A stretch of 64,000 nt of DNA, from positions 101,132 through 165,131 of the forward strand of contig CANJLK010000002.1 in assembly GCA_947475465.1 (NCBI GenBank), in the 5' to 3' direction. The position numbers and the translations under genes were made by a program. Of the stretch, positions 19,484 to 28,428 are shown in pieces. Numbering within the stretch: the stretch's first letter is position 1; the number at the start of each line of letters is the position of its first letter. Source of the stretch: Caulobacteraceae bacterium (lineage in GTDB: Bacteria > Pseudomonadota > Alphaproteobacteria > Caulobacterales > Caulobacteraceae). The notes under the pieces are model-generated. The model was not told the origin of the DNA and did not search any database. It saw nothing but the letters and a program-made list of their open reading frames with translations.

Positions 19484-21604
19484 ATGATGCGCAAGCGGAC
19501 CTTCCTGGGCGCCACGCTCTTCGCCGGCCTCGCCAGTGGCCTGGGCGGGCTGGAGCGTGTGGCCCAGGCCGCGAACAAGACCTCGTTCGCCGGCCGCGGC
19601 GAGATCTTGTGGGACAGCTACGGCGTGCCGCACGTCTATGGGAAGGACGAGGCGGCGGTGTTCTACGGCTTCGGCTACGCCCAGGCCCAGAACCACGGCG
19701 ACATTGTCGTCCACCTCTATGGCGAGGCGCGGGGCCGGGCCGCCGAATACTGGGGCCCCGCCTTCGTCGAGAGCGACAAGTGGATGCTGGCCAACGACGT
19801 GCCCGCCCGGGCGCTGGCCTGGTACAGGGCCCAGACGCCGCAGTTCCGCCGCGACCTCGACGCCTTCGCCGAAGGGATCAACGCCTACAACGCCGCCAAC
19901 CCCGGCAAGATCGACCCCAAGATCGCCGTGGTCCTACCGGTCAGCGGCGTCGACGTCATGGCCCATGCCCACCGGCTGATGAACTTCATCTACGTCGCGC
20001 CGATGGAGCGGACCATGGGCGCCGCCGTCCCCGGCGGCGGCAACAACGGCTCCAACGCCTGGGCCGTGGCGCCCTCGAAGTCGGCCAGCGGGAACACGAT
20101 GCTGCTGGCCAATCCCCACCTGCCCTGGCCGACCAGCTACTTCTCCTACTTCGAGGCCGACCTTAACGGCCCAGGCATCAAGATGTACGGCGCCACCCAG
20201 GTGGGCCTGCCGGTCCTGCGGTTCTGCTTCAACGAGCGGATGGGCTTCACCAACACCGTCAACTCGATGCTGGGGGCAACCAACTACGAACTGAAGCTGT
20301 CGGGCGACGGCTACCTGTTCGACGGCAAGGTGCTGCCGTTTAAGACCCGCGCGGCGACCTACAAGGTCAGGCAGGCCGACGGTTCGCTGAAGACCGAAAG
20401 CCTGACCATCCGCGAGAGTGTGCACGGCCCGGTCTTCACCCGCGCTGACGGCAGGACCCTGGCCCTGCGGGTCGCCGGCCTCGACCGGCCCGGCAGCCTC
20501 AAGCAGTACTGGGATATGGGGATGTCCAAGAGCTTCGCCGAGTTCGAGGCCACCCTGAGGCGCCTGCAGGTGCCGACCTTCAACATCGTCTACGCCGACC
20601 GCGAAGGCCACATCCAGTACATGGACAACGGCGTCCTGCCCAAGCACGACCAGGGCGATCTGGCCTTCTGGCGCGGCGATGTGCCGGGAGACACCTCCGC
20701 CACCCTCTGGACCCAGGTCCACAGCTACGACGACCTGCCCAAGGTCATCGATCCGCCCACCGGCTGGGTGCAGAACACCAACGATCCGCCCTGGGTGGCG
20801 ACCTACCCCACTGTTCTCAAGGCGGCGGATTATCCGTCCTACGTGGCCCCGCCGGGACCCGAAAGCCTGCGCTCCCAGCAGTCGGCGCACCTGCTCGCAG
20901 ACTACAAGAAGCTCTCCTACGACGACTTCGTGGCCCACAAGCTCTCGACCCACACCCTGATGGCCGACCGTGTGCTGGACGAGCTGGTCGCCGCCGCGGC
21001 CGGCGACCCGGACCCCGAGGTCCAGGCCGCCGTGAACCTGCTCAAGGCCTGGGACCGCGAGACTGTGGGCGACAGCCACGCGGCCCTGCTGTTCGAGACC
21101 TGGGCCAATCGCTTTTCGCCCAACAACTTCACCAGCCTGGCCAACTACAAGGTGAAATGGCTGGCCGCCGACCCCATCGGCACGCCCAAGGGCCTCGCTG
21201 ATCCGGCCAAGGCGGTGGAGATGCTGAAGGCGGCCATCGCCGAAGCCAAGGCCAAGTACGGGGCCATCGACCGGCCGTTCGGCGAGGTGTCGCGCTTCGC
21301 CATCGACAAGGTCGACCTGCCCGGCAATGGCGGCTTCGGCAACACCGGCATCTTCCGCACCATCACCTGGGGCCCGCTGAAGAACGGCAAGCGCATTCCG
21401 GTGCACGGCGAGACCTGGGTCTCGCTGGTGGAGTTCTCCACCCCGATCAAGGCCAAGGGCCTGATGAGCTACGGCAACGCCAGCCAGCCCGGGTCGCCCC
21501 ACCGCTCAGACCAGCTCAAGCATCTGTCCGACAAGACGCTCCGCACCCTGTGGTTCACCAGGGCCCAGGTGGAGCAGAACCTCGAAGGCCGCACCGCGTT
21601 CTGA
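19484..21604 (+). CDS. Penicillin acylase family amidase, exported Ntn-hydrolase
   Basis: A 706-residue precursor of a periplasmic N-terminal-nucleophile hydrolase; relatives deacylate penicillins, acyl-homoserine lactones or aculeacin. The signal ([20 protein letters not shown]) is followed by an alpha chain with [11 protein letters not shown] and YAQAQNHGD. The autocleavage site is [17 protein letters not shown], giving Ser190 as nucleophile and beta-chain start. [16 protein letters not shown] and [12 protein letters not shown] are typical beta-chain blocks. It sits 16 bases after a TonB receptor and 26 before a small exported protein. Amide uptake and cleavage is inferred; quorum-signal degradation is a possibility, not shown. 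Confidence 0.9.
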   Translation: MMRKRTFLGATLFAGLASGLGGLERVAQAANKTSFAGRGEILWDSYGVPHVYGKDEAAVFYGFGYAQAQNHGDIVVHLYGEARGRAAEYWGPAFVESDKWMLANDVPARALAWYRAQTPQFRRDLDAFAEGINAYNAANPGKIDPKIAVVLPVSGVDVMAHAHRLMNFIYVAPMERTMGAAVPGGGNNGSNAWAVAPSKSASGNTMLLANPHLPWPTSYFSYFEADLNGPGIKMYGATQVGLPVLRFCFNERMGFTNTVNSMLGATNYELKLSGDGYLFDGKVLPFKTRAATYKVRQADGSLKTESLTIRESVHGPVFTRADGRTLALRVAGLDRPGSLKQYWDMGMSKSFAEFEATLRRLQVPTFNIVYADREGHIQYMDNGVLPKHDQGDLAFWRGDVPGDTSATLWTQVHSYDDLPKVIDPPTGWVQNTNDPPWVATYPTVLKAADYPSYVAPPGPESLRSQQSAHLLADYKKLSYDDFVAHKLSTHTLMADRVLDELVAAAAGDPDPEVQAAVNLLKAWDRETVGDSHAALLFETWANRFSPNNFTSLANYKVKWLAADPIGTPKGLADPAKAVEMLKAAIAEAKAKYGAIDRPFGEVSRFAIDKVDLPGNGGFGNTGIFRTITWGPLKNGKRIPVHGETWVSLVEFSTPIKAKGLMSYGNASQPGSPHRSDQLKHLSDKTLRTLWFTRAQVEQNLEGRTAF

Positions 21605-21630
21605 CGCGCCCCATTCCCAAGGAGATCAAG

Positions 21631-22119
21631 ATGATCCGCCCCGTCACCCTCGGCCTCGCCGCCGCAGCGCTCCTGGCCTCGACGACGCTGGCCCGCGCCG
21701 CCGCCAACCCGCACGAGGGCAACTGGCAGGCCGTGCCGGAAGCCTCGGCCTGGGCGGGCGACAACGCCAAGCTGCCGACCGGCTTCAAGCTGGTGATCAA
21801 CCTGCACTTCACCGACAACCAGCTGGTCTACCACTCGGTGAACACCACCGACCCCGCCAAGCCCTACATCAGCGATCACGTCTCCGCGCTGGACGGGACC
21901 GTCGCGCCCTTCCCGAACCAGGTGCGGTTCAACCAGGTTTCGGTGAAGGTCACCGGCCCCAACGACATGACCGTGCTGAAGATGAAGGACGGCGACGTTA
22001 TCGCCGGCGAGTTCTGGGAATTCAGCCCCGACGGCAAGACCGCGATCCGCCGTGGCGTCGGCAAGAGCCCGGAGGGCAAATCACACGCCTACGAGGAGCA
22101 CTTCGTCCACGTAAACTAG
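21631..22119 (+). CDS. Small exported protein of the receptor-acylase operon
   Basis: A 162-residue protein, family not recognised. AAGGAG precedes ATG 21631 at good spacing. A signal peptide (RPVTLGLAAAALLASTTLARA) is followed by a beta-rich mature part beginning NPHEGNWQAVPEAS. Alternating hydrophobic strands (KLVINLHFTDNQLVYHS, FNQVSVKVTG) could form a lipocalin-like or beta-sandwich binding fold. Operon position suggests it binds or modifies the substrate or product of the acylase. It contains no cysteine. Confidence 0.75.
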   Translation: MIRPVTLGLAAAALLASTTLARAAANPHEGNWQAVPEASAWAGDNAKLPTGFKLVINLHFTDNQLVYHSVNTTDPAKPYISDHVSALDGTVAPFPNQVRFNQVSVKVTGPNDMTVLKMKDGDVIAGEFWEFSPDGKTAIRRGVGKSPEGKSHAYEEHFVHVN

Positions 22120-22129
22120 GGGTTGGCGG

Positions 22130-23764
22130 CTAGGCAGCCCCGGCCCCGACCCCGCCGAAGCTCGCTGACGACGCCCGGCGCCAGTTGGCGGCGTAGAAGC
22201 CGTCCTGGCAGTTGCCGTCGACCAGTTCGCCCGGCGCCAGGAAAGTGTGCAGCTGGTCGAACTGCTTGATCTCGGTGGCGCTGATCCGGCGCACCAGGTG
22301 ATGCGGCTCAAGGTCGTCGGGGTGCTCCAGCCCGGTCGCGGCCAGCATGTCTGAGAGCGCCTTCAGGGTCTGGCGGTGGAAGTTGTAGACCCGCTCGGCC
22401 TTGTCCGGGACCACCAGCGCACGCTGGCGCAGCCTGTCCTGGGTGGCGACGCCGGTGGGGCAGCGGTTGGTGTTGCAGCTCACCGACTGGACGCAGCCCA
22501 CCGCGAACATGAACCCCCGCGCCGCGTTGGCCCAGTCGGCGCCGATGGCCAGGACGCTGGCGATGTCGAAGGCGCTGACGATCTTGCCCGCCACGCCGAT
22601 CCGCATCCGGTCGCGCAGGCCCGCGCCGACGAGCGTGTTGTGCGCCAGCAGCAAGCCTTCGCGCATGGGCGCGCCGATGTGGTCGCTGAACTCGGTGGGC
22701 GCAGCGCCTGTCCCGCCCTCAGCGCCGTCGATGACGATGAAGTCGGGGGTGACGCCGGTCTCCAGCATCGCCTTGACGATTCCCATGAACTCCCAGGGCA
22801 GGCCGATGCACAGCTTGAATCCGACGGGCTTGCCGCCCGAGAGCGTCCGCAACTGGGTGATGAAGGCCATCATCTCGAGCGGCGTCGAAAAGGCGCTGTG
22901 GCGGGCGGGCGAGATACAGTCCTGGCCCATCGGCACGCCCCGGGTCGCGGCGATCTCCGGGGTCACCTTGGCGGCAGGCAGAATGCCCCCGTGGCCCGGC
23001 TTGGCGCCCTGGCTGAGCTTGATCTCAATCATCTTCACCTGCTCGAGGCGCGCCTGTTGGGCGAACCGCTCCGGGTCGAAATGGCCGTCGTCGGTGCGGC
23101 AGCCGAAATAGCCGCTGGCCACCTCCCAGACGATGTCGCCGCCCATCTCCAGGTGATAGGGCGAGATACTCCCCTCGCCCGTGTCGTGGCTGAAGCCACC
23201 CTTCTTCGCCCCCGCGTTCAGGGCGCGGATAGCGTTGGCGCTGAGCGAGCCGAAACTCATCGCCGAGATGTTGAACACCGACGCCGAATAGGGCCGCTGG
23301 CATTGCGGCCCGCCAATGGTGATGCGGAAGCTCGCGGGATCGGCCGGCCTGGCCGGGGCGGCGGAGTGGCCGACAAACTCATAGCCGTTGCGGTAGACGT
23401 CCAGCAGGGTGCCGAACGGGTGCTCGCCCGCCTCCCCCTTGGCCCGCTGATAGACGAGCGAGCGCTGGCTGCGGGAAAAGGGCGCGGCGTCCTCATCGGC
23501 CTCGATCAGGTACTGGCGGATTTCCGGGCGCACGAATTCGGCCATCCACCGGATGTGGCCGATGACGGGATAGTTCCTCTGGATCGAATGACGCCGCTGC
23601 AGGAGATCGAAGACGCCAAGCAGGGACAGGGCCCCGAATACGGCGGCCGCGACCCAGGCCGAGGGCAGGACGGGCCGGATGGCCAGGCTGAGGGCCGTGA
23701 GGAACAGACACAGCAGGAAGGCCGTATACCGGCCCGGCGGCCCGAACATTCCTGCAATCTTCAT
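22130..23764 (-). CDS. Membrane-anchored FMN-binding glutamate synthase family protein
   Basis: A 544-residue protein with two N-terminal membrane helices (about residues 12-50) and a GltB central/FMN-type barrel. Visible are FNISAMSFGSLSANAIRALN, GEGSISPYH, IEIKLSQGAKPGHGG, VIDGAEGGTGAAP and GADWANAARGFMFAVGC. The cysteines of GCVQSVSCNTNRC have the Cx5Cx4C spacing of the glutamate synthase [3Fe-4S] cluster. The glutamine amidotransferase and GltD partners are absent, so it is not a standard GOGAT. ATG 23764, with AGGGA, is chosen over the longer frame to 23860. It is divergent from the Anbu gene. Confidence 0.88.
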   Translation of the reverse strand: MKIAGMFGPPGRYTAFLLCLFLTALSLAIRPVLPSAWVAAAVFGALSLLGVFDLLQRRHSIQRNYPVIGHIRWMAEFVRPEIRQYLIEADEDAAPFSRSQRSLVYQRAKGEAGEHPFGTLLDVYRNGYEFVGHSAAPARPADPASFRITIGGPQCQRPYSASVFNISAMSFGSLSANAIRALNAGAKKGGFSHDTGEGSISPYHLEMGGDIVWEVASGYFGCRTDDGHFDPERFAQQARLEQVKMIEIKLSQGAKPGHGGILPAAKVTPEIAATRGVPMGQDCISPARHSAFSTPLEMMAFITQLRTLSGGKPVGFKLCIGLPWEFMGIVKAMLETGVTPDFIVIDGAEGGTGAAPTEFSDHIGAPMREGLLLAHNTLVGAGLRDRMRIGVAGKIVSAFDIASVLAIGADWANAARGFMFAVGCVQSVSCNTNRCPTGVATQDRLRQRALVVPDKAERVYNFHRQTLKALSDMLAATGLEHPDDLEPHHLVRRISATEIKQFDQLHTFLAPGELVDGNCQDGFYAANWRRASSASFGGVGAGAA

Positions 23765-23859
23765 GTGCCATCCCTGGGTCTGTCGAACGAAACGCCAAAC
23801 TGCGCGTATGGGTTGGCCGGCGGCGGCCAAGGGCCTCAAGACCAAGGAACCTGCGTTCA

Positions 23860-24588
23860 ATGACCTATTGCCTGGGAATACGCCTGCCCGCGGGTCTGGT
23901 GCTAGCGGCGGATTCGCGATCCAACGCCGGCGTCGACCAGGTTGAGCAGGTCCGCAAGCTGGCCCTGATCACCGTGCCGGACGAGCGCGTGATCGCCATC
24001 CTGTCGGCCGGCAACCTCGCCACCACCCAGGCCGTGGTCACCATGCTGCGGGAAGCCGCCGGCCGGGGCGACGCCGCCAGCGACCTTCATTCGGCGGCCA
24101 CCATGTTCGAGGCCGCCGGGATTGTCGGCGCGGCGCTGCGCCAGGTGCTGGCCCGGGATGCGGCCTTCGTGAAACCCTACGGAGACCCCACCGCGGGGTT
24201 CCTGGTGGGCGGTCAGATAAAGGGCGAGACGCCGCGGCTGTTCCAGGTCTATGCGGCGGGCAATTTCGTGGAGGCCACCGACCGGGCGCCCTTCCTGCAG
24301 ATCGGCGAGACGAAGTACGGCAAGCCGATCCTCGATCGAGCGCTGACCCTGACAACCACCCTCGATGAGGCGGCCAAGCTGGCACTGCTATCCTTCGACG
24401 CCACCATGCGCAGCAACCTCTCGGTCGGCCTGCCGATCGATCTTCTGCGCTACCCGGCCGACAGTTTCTCGGTGGCGAACCTGCTCACCCTGGAAGAGCA
24501 CAACGCCTATTGGCGCGAACTGCGGCAGGCCTATGCCGCTGGCCTGGCCTCGCTTGTCGCGGGCCTGCTGCCGCCGCCTGCGGGCTAG
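23860..24588 (+). CDS. Anbu-type bacterial proteasome homologue
   Basis: A 242-residue Ntn-fold protease-like protein. MTYCLGIRLPAGLVLAADSRSNAGVDQ is the typical Anbu N-terminus; the nucleophile would be Thr2, exposed after Met removal, or possibly a nearby residue. FLVGGQIKGETPRLFQVYAAGNF and GLPIDLLRYPADSF fit the conserved core. Anbu forms open-ring oligomers; its substrate is unknown. Its common partners (transglutaminase-like, alpha-E, circularly permuted ATP-grasp) are not next to it here. Confidence 0.9.
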   Translation: MTYCLGIRLPAGLVLAADSRSNAGVDQVEQVRKLALITVPDERVIAILSAGNLATTQAVVTMLREAAGRGDAASDLHSAATMFEAAGIVGAALRQVLARDAAFVKPYGDPTAGFLVGGQIKGETPRLFQVYAAGNFVEATDRAPFLQIGETKYGKPILDRALTLTTTLDEAAKLALLSFDATMRSNLSVGLPIDLLRYPADSFSVANLLTLEEHNAYWRELRQAYAAGLASLVAGLLPPPAG

Positions 24589-24603
24589 GGTGGTTCCACG
24601 CAG

Positions 24604-24870
24604 TCAGGTTGCGTAACGCGTCAGATTTCGCTTTGGCAGATGGGGCGCATTGGTGGCCATGAAGGTCAGCATGAAGAGGATCAGATCCTCCTCGTCGCGG
24701 ACCTCAAGCTGCCATTCCTCGCCGTCCCAGAACTTGGACGGGTTCTCCTTGAGGAGTTCGGTCGACAGCAGGACCGCCTGGATGCGCGCGGCCTCCAGGT
24801 CGGCGAACTCGTGACCGACCTCATCGCGGATGTATTCGCCATCCCTGACGTCGAAGAAATAACGCGGCAT
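24604..24870 (-). CDS. Small DUF6894-type protein
   Basis: An 88-residue protein of unknown function. MPRYFFDVRDGEYIRDEVGHEF followed by DLEAARIQAV is the signature of a family very common in alphaproteobacteria. GAGGAG lies six bases before ATG 24870, which decides the start over the longer open frame. It converges on the Anbu gene with a 15-base gap. No membrane segment or signal is visible. Confidence 0.8.
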   Translation of the reverse strand: MPRYFFDVRDGEYIRDEVGHEFADLEAARIQAVLLSTELLKENPSKFWDGEEWQLEVRDEEDLILFMLTFMATNAPHLPKRNLTRYAT

Positions 24871-25107
24871 CGCTCGCTCCTCGGTGAGGCGGGAGCCCGT
24901 CACGACGCTGTCCCCCAGCCGTCAGCGCCCCTGGAGTCGGCCGACGATGACCAACTAACATAGGATATCACGGTTCGTTCCCGGATCGGCGCCAAATCCG
25001 GATCGCCGTCACCTTCGGGCAGGTTTTCAACAGCGCGCCGCCGGGTCGGGATCGCGCCATCACCACGATCTGCCGGCGCCGCCTTCACTGGCGTGGTTCG
25101 GTGAGGT

Positions 25108-25755
25108 CTAGGCGCGGCGCGCCAGGCCCTGCTGCTCCAGCCGCCACTTCAACTGATCGAAGCGGTCCTGGCCAAAGAAGGGCTCGCCCGCAAACACCGT
25201 CATGGGCACGCCCCAGTGGCCGGCGTCGCGCTGGGCGACCTGGTTTTCCTCGACGATGGCGGCATGGCGCGCCGGATCGGCATCGACGGCCTGGGCCAGT
25301 TCATCGAAGTCCAGGCCGGCCCGGGCGGCGGCCTTGGCCAGGTGGTCGCCCTCATGCCAGTTGTCGGTCTCCCCGCTCCAGATGGTGTGGCTGACGGCGG
25401 TCAGAAACGCGAGGCCACGGCCGCGCTCGGCGGCGGCGACCCCCAGGTGGGTGAGCCGGTGAATATAGGGCTGCGGGCTGCGGTAGCCCTCCGGACCCTG
25501 CTGCACGGGGTCTGGCCTTGGCCAGCGGAACGGCAGGCCGCGGAACGCGGCTTCCCGGAACACGTCGGTCATGAAGTAGCGCAGCCACAGCGGGTCCTGC
25601 TGCTCGAAGAACTCCGGTGTGCGCACCGCCAGCGGATAGACCGGCCGCACATGGCACGCCACGTCGTACTCCGTCTCAAGCGCCAGCAGCCGCGGCGCCA
25701 GCATGTAGGAATAGGGCGAGCGGAAGGACCAGTAGAGGTCGAAACTCAATGTCAT
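25108..25755 (-). CDS. 2-hydroxychromene-2-carboxylate isomerase/DsbA-like protein
   Basis: A 215-residue thioredoxin-fold protein of the HCCA isomerase/kappa-GST-like DsbA family. FDLYWSFRSPYSYM marks the N-terminus, where Ser replaces the CxxC of true DsbA. The C-terminal GVPMTVFAGEPFFGQDRFDQL block contains the cis-Pro. Members are cytosolic and use glutathione in aromatic isomerisation. No naphthalene pathway is adjacent, so the substrate is open. Confidence 0.85.
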   Translation of the reverse strand: MTLSFDLYWSFRSPYSYMLAPRLLALETEYDVACHVRPVYPLAVRTPEFFEQQDPLWLRYFMTDVFREAAFRGLPFRWPRPDPVQQGPEGYRSPQPYIHRLTHLGVAAAERGRGLAFLTAVSHTIWSGETDNWHEGDHLAKAAARAGLDFDELAQAVDADPARHAAIVEENQVAQRDAGHWGVPMTVFAGEPFFGQDRFDQLKWRLEQQGLARRA

Positions 25756-25880
25756 GGCGTCCTCCCGCCCCGACTCCGCGAAGCGAGGGAAAGACTAGAC
25801 ATGGAGACCGCGGAAAGCACGGAAGGGATTGGCCCGCCCTCCATGTTTCCTCGGACTGGCCCGCCGTGACTGCCGGCGTT

Positions 25881-26204
25881 CTAGCCGTGGGCCCCGACAT
25901 TCATCGGCGGTTGGTGTTCCTCGATCAGGTCCACCCGTTCCGCCTCGCGCACGGCGCGGGTGACGTTGAGCCGGGTCAGCACCTTGGCGTCCCCATAAGA
26001 GGCCCGCGCCTTCTCCAGGGCCTGGCGCCATGTCTGGTTGGCCAGATTATCGGTTTCCCCTGCAAAGACGACGGTGGCGCCGTCTTTGGTGACACGGGCG
26101 ATTACGAAATTCGCCCCAGCGGGCGGCAGGAACCGCTCCTCTTCCAGAGGCGTGTAGCGATATCGGGCGCCGGACTTGCCGGCGAGTTCGAATTGACGGG
26201 TCAA
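25881..26204 (-). CDS. Conserved hypothetical protein
   Basis: About 107 residues, family not recognised. The body ARYRYTPLEEERFLPPAGANFVIARV, with VVFAGETDNL and WRQALEKARASYG, looks like a genuine soluble alpha/beta protein. The start is uncertain. TTG 26204 has GGAG six bases upstream and begins just before the conserved-looking part, while ATG 26261 would add 19 low-complexity residues. It is divergent from the mlaE-like gene. Confidence 0.55.
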   Translation of the reverse strand: MTRQFELAGKSGARYRYTPLEEERFLPPAGANFVIARVTKDGATVVFAGETDNLANQTWRQALEKARASYGDAKVLTRLNVTRAVREAERVDLIEEHQPPMNVGAHG

Positions 26205-26473
26205 GGCACTCTCCACCCCAAAGCGGCGCGACGCGGACCCCAACAGCGGGCCCGGATGCATGCTTACGGGGCCCAGTTGGGCTAAATGTAGGCTCAGCTT
26301 TGCCGTAGCGATCACCTCTGTGCGAGAAGGCGCCGGGTTGCAGCTGCGACGGAACAACCTACGCCATAAGGCGTTCGGGCGTTGCGCCTGCTCTGCTAGG
26401 GTCACATCTGGGCAGGGAGCGCGACTCAAAACCTGGGCGCGCGAGACGAAATGGAGCCGGCGAGACACCCTGA

Positions 26474-27601
26474 ATGGAGAAGCCCGCCGAGTTCACCCTT
26501 CGCACCGCCGCCGATCGCCCCACGGTCTCGCTGAGCGGCGACTGGACCGCCAACAACCTGGGCGCGGCGCCGGTCGGCCTCAGCCAGGCCCTGGCCGAAA
26601 AGCCCGACACCCTCCTGGATGTGCGGCGCGTGCGTCGAATGGACACCGCCGGCGCCTACGCCCTGATCCGCGCGGCAGGCGCAGACTTCGATCCCACGGC
26701 GGTCCAGGCCAGGCCCGAGACCCTCCGGCTGCTGCAACTGGTGGGCGCGGCTGTTCAGGTCGAGCCGGTGATCGTCAAGCCGCCCAGGGGCTTCCACGAA
26801 CTCACCGTGCGCATCGGCAAGGGGGTGATGAACATCGGCTCCGAGCTGGTCGAAACCCTTGCCTTCCTCGGTCACCTGCTGGTGGCGGTGGGCCGCTCGG
26901 CCGGTTATCTCGTCACCAATCCCAAGCGCATCCGCTGGGCGGCGATCTTCTCCCTGGCCGAACGGGCTGGGCTGGACGCCATTCCGATCGTCGCGATCAC
27001 CTCCTTCTTCATCGGCGCCGTGGTGGGCCTGCTGGGCGCCAACATGCTGCGGCAGTTCGGCGCTGAGGTCTTCGCCGTGGAACTGATCGGCATCGCCGTG
27101 CTGCGCGAGTTCAACATCATCATCACCGCCATTCTGCTGGCGGGCCGCTCGGCGTCCAGTTTCGCCGCCGAGCTCGGCTCAATGAAGATGAACCAGGAGA
27201 TCGACGCCATGCAGGTGCTGGGCGTCGATCCCTTCGAGGCCCTGGTCCTGCCGCGCTTCATCGCGCTCCTCGGCATCATTCCCCTTCTGACCTTTGTGGC
27301 GACCCTCGCAGGCCTGCTTGGCGGCATGGTGGTGGTGTGGTCGGTCCTGGGCCTTGGCCCGGCCTTCTTCCTGCAGCGCATCGTCGACAATGTCGGGGCC
27401 ACCCACTTCTGGATCGGCATGTCGAAAGCCCCGGTGATGGCCGCGGTGATCGCCGGCATCGGCTGTCGGCAGGGGCTGGAGGTCGGCGGTGACGTGGAAT
27501 CCCTCGGCCGCCGGGTGACTGCCGCGGTGGTGCACGCCATCTTCGCGATCATCATGATCGATGCCGCATTCGCCCTCATGTACATGGAGCTCGACATTTG
27601 A
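26474..27601 (+). CDS. mlaE: MlaE-type lipid ABC transporter permease with N-terminal STAS domain
   Basis: A 375-residue inner-membrane permease for retrograde or anterograde phospholipid trafficking between membranes. Residues 1-100 form a STAS/MlaB-like domain (TVSLSGDWTANNL, VRRMDTAGAYALI). The remainder is the MlaE fold, with FFIGAVVGLLGANMLRQFG, GRSASSFAAELGSMKMNQEIDAM and VLPRFIALLGIIPLLTF. It is the first of four tightly packed genes. A TTG start of the ATPase overlaps its stop. Confidence 0.93.
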   Translation: MEKPAEFTLRTAADRPTVSLSGDWTANNLGAAPVGLSQALAEKPDTLLDVRRVRRMDTAGAYALIRAAGADFDPTAVQARPETLRLLQLVGAAVQVEPVIVKPPRGFHELTVRIGKGVMNIGSELVETLAFLGHLLVAVGRSAGYLVTNPKRIRWAAIFSLAERAGLDAIPIVAITSFFIGAVVGLLGANMLRQFGAEVFAVELIGIAVLREFNIIITAILLAGRSASSFAAELGSMKMNQEIDAMQVLGVDPFEALVLPRFIALLGIIPLLTFVATLAGLLGGMVVVWSVLGLGPAFFLQRIVDNVGATHFWIGMSKAPVMAAVIAGIGCRQGLEVGGDVESLGRRVTAAVVHAIFAIIMIDAAFALMYMELDI

Positions 27602-28428
27602 GCGACGCGGTGGACGAGGACGACCTTTCCGACGACGATCTGCTCGACACCGAGGGCCCGGCGGTCGAGGTGAGCGGGCTTGTCTCCGCCTTCGGCTCAA
27701 ATGTTATCCACGATGGCCTGGACCTGACGGTGAACCGCGGCGAGGTGCTGGCGGTGGTGGGCGGCTCAGGCTCCGGCAAGTCGGTGCTGCTCAACACCAT
27801 CATCGGGCTGAAGCGTCCCCAGGACGGCGTCGTGCGGGTCTTCGGCCAGGACATCGAGCACGCCTCGCGGCGCAAGTGGTCGGCCATCGAGCGCCGCTGG
27901 GGGGTCCTCTTCCAGCAAGGAGCGTTGTTCTCGAACCTTACCGTCCAAGAAAACGTCGCCGCGCCGATGTTCGAGCACACAAATCTGGCCCGCAAGGAAA
28001 TCTACGAGCTCGCGGACCTGAAGATCGCCCTGGTCGGCCTGCCGCCGAACGCCGGCGCGCTGAAGCCGTCCGAGCTCTCCGGCGGGATGCGCAAGCGCGC
28101 AGGGCTGGCGCGGGCGCTGGCCCTTGATCCCGAGCTCCTGTTCCTCGACGAGCCCACCGCCGGCCTCGACCCGATCAGCGCGGCGGCCTTCGACACCCTG
28201 ATCAAGGATCTGTCCGACAGTCTGGACCTGACCGTGTTCATGATCACCCACGACCTCGACACGCTCTATGAGATCACCGACCGGGTGGCCGTCATCGCCG
28301 ACAAGAAGGTGGTGGCCGTCGCGCCCGTACGGGAACTCGAAACCTCGAACCATCCCTGGATTCACGAGTACTTCCTTGGACCGCGCGGCCGGGCGGCTGC
28401 TGCGGCCAAGGCGAAGATGGAGGCCTGA
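27598..28428 (+). CDS. mlaF: MlaF-type ABC transporter ATP-binding protein
   Basis: A 276-residue cytosolic ATPase driving the MlaE permease. Walker A GGSGSGKSVLLN, Q-loop LFQQGALFSNLT, signature LSGGMRKRAGLARAL, Walker B LLFLDEPTAGLDP and switch His in MITHDLD are intact. Translation begins at TTG 27598, overlapping the mlaE stop by four bases. The first 20 residues are unusually acidic (DAVDEDDLSDDDLLD). The mlaD start overlaps its stop by one base. Confidence 0.94.
   Translation: MSDAVDEDDLSDDDLLDTEGPAVEVSGLVSAFGSNVIHDGLDLTVNRGEVLAVVGGSGSGKSVLLNTIIGLKRPQDGVVRVFGQDIEHASRRKWSAIERRWGVLFQQGALFSNLTVQENVAAPMFEHTNLARKEIYELADLKIALVGLPPNAGALKPSELSGGMRKRAGLARALALDPELLFLDEPTAGLDPISAAAFDTLIKDLSDSLDLTVFMITHDLDTLYEITDRVAVIADKKVVAVAPVRELETSNHPWIHEYFLGPRGRAAAAAKAKMEA

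Noticed and set aside
19934..21502. 522-codon minus-strand frame
   Set aside because: Antisense shadow of the penicillin acylase gene.
23860..24588. Anbu gene as part of an actinobacterial-type proteasome
   Set aside because: The N-terminus is Anbu, and there is no alpha subunit, ATPase or Pup gene nearby.
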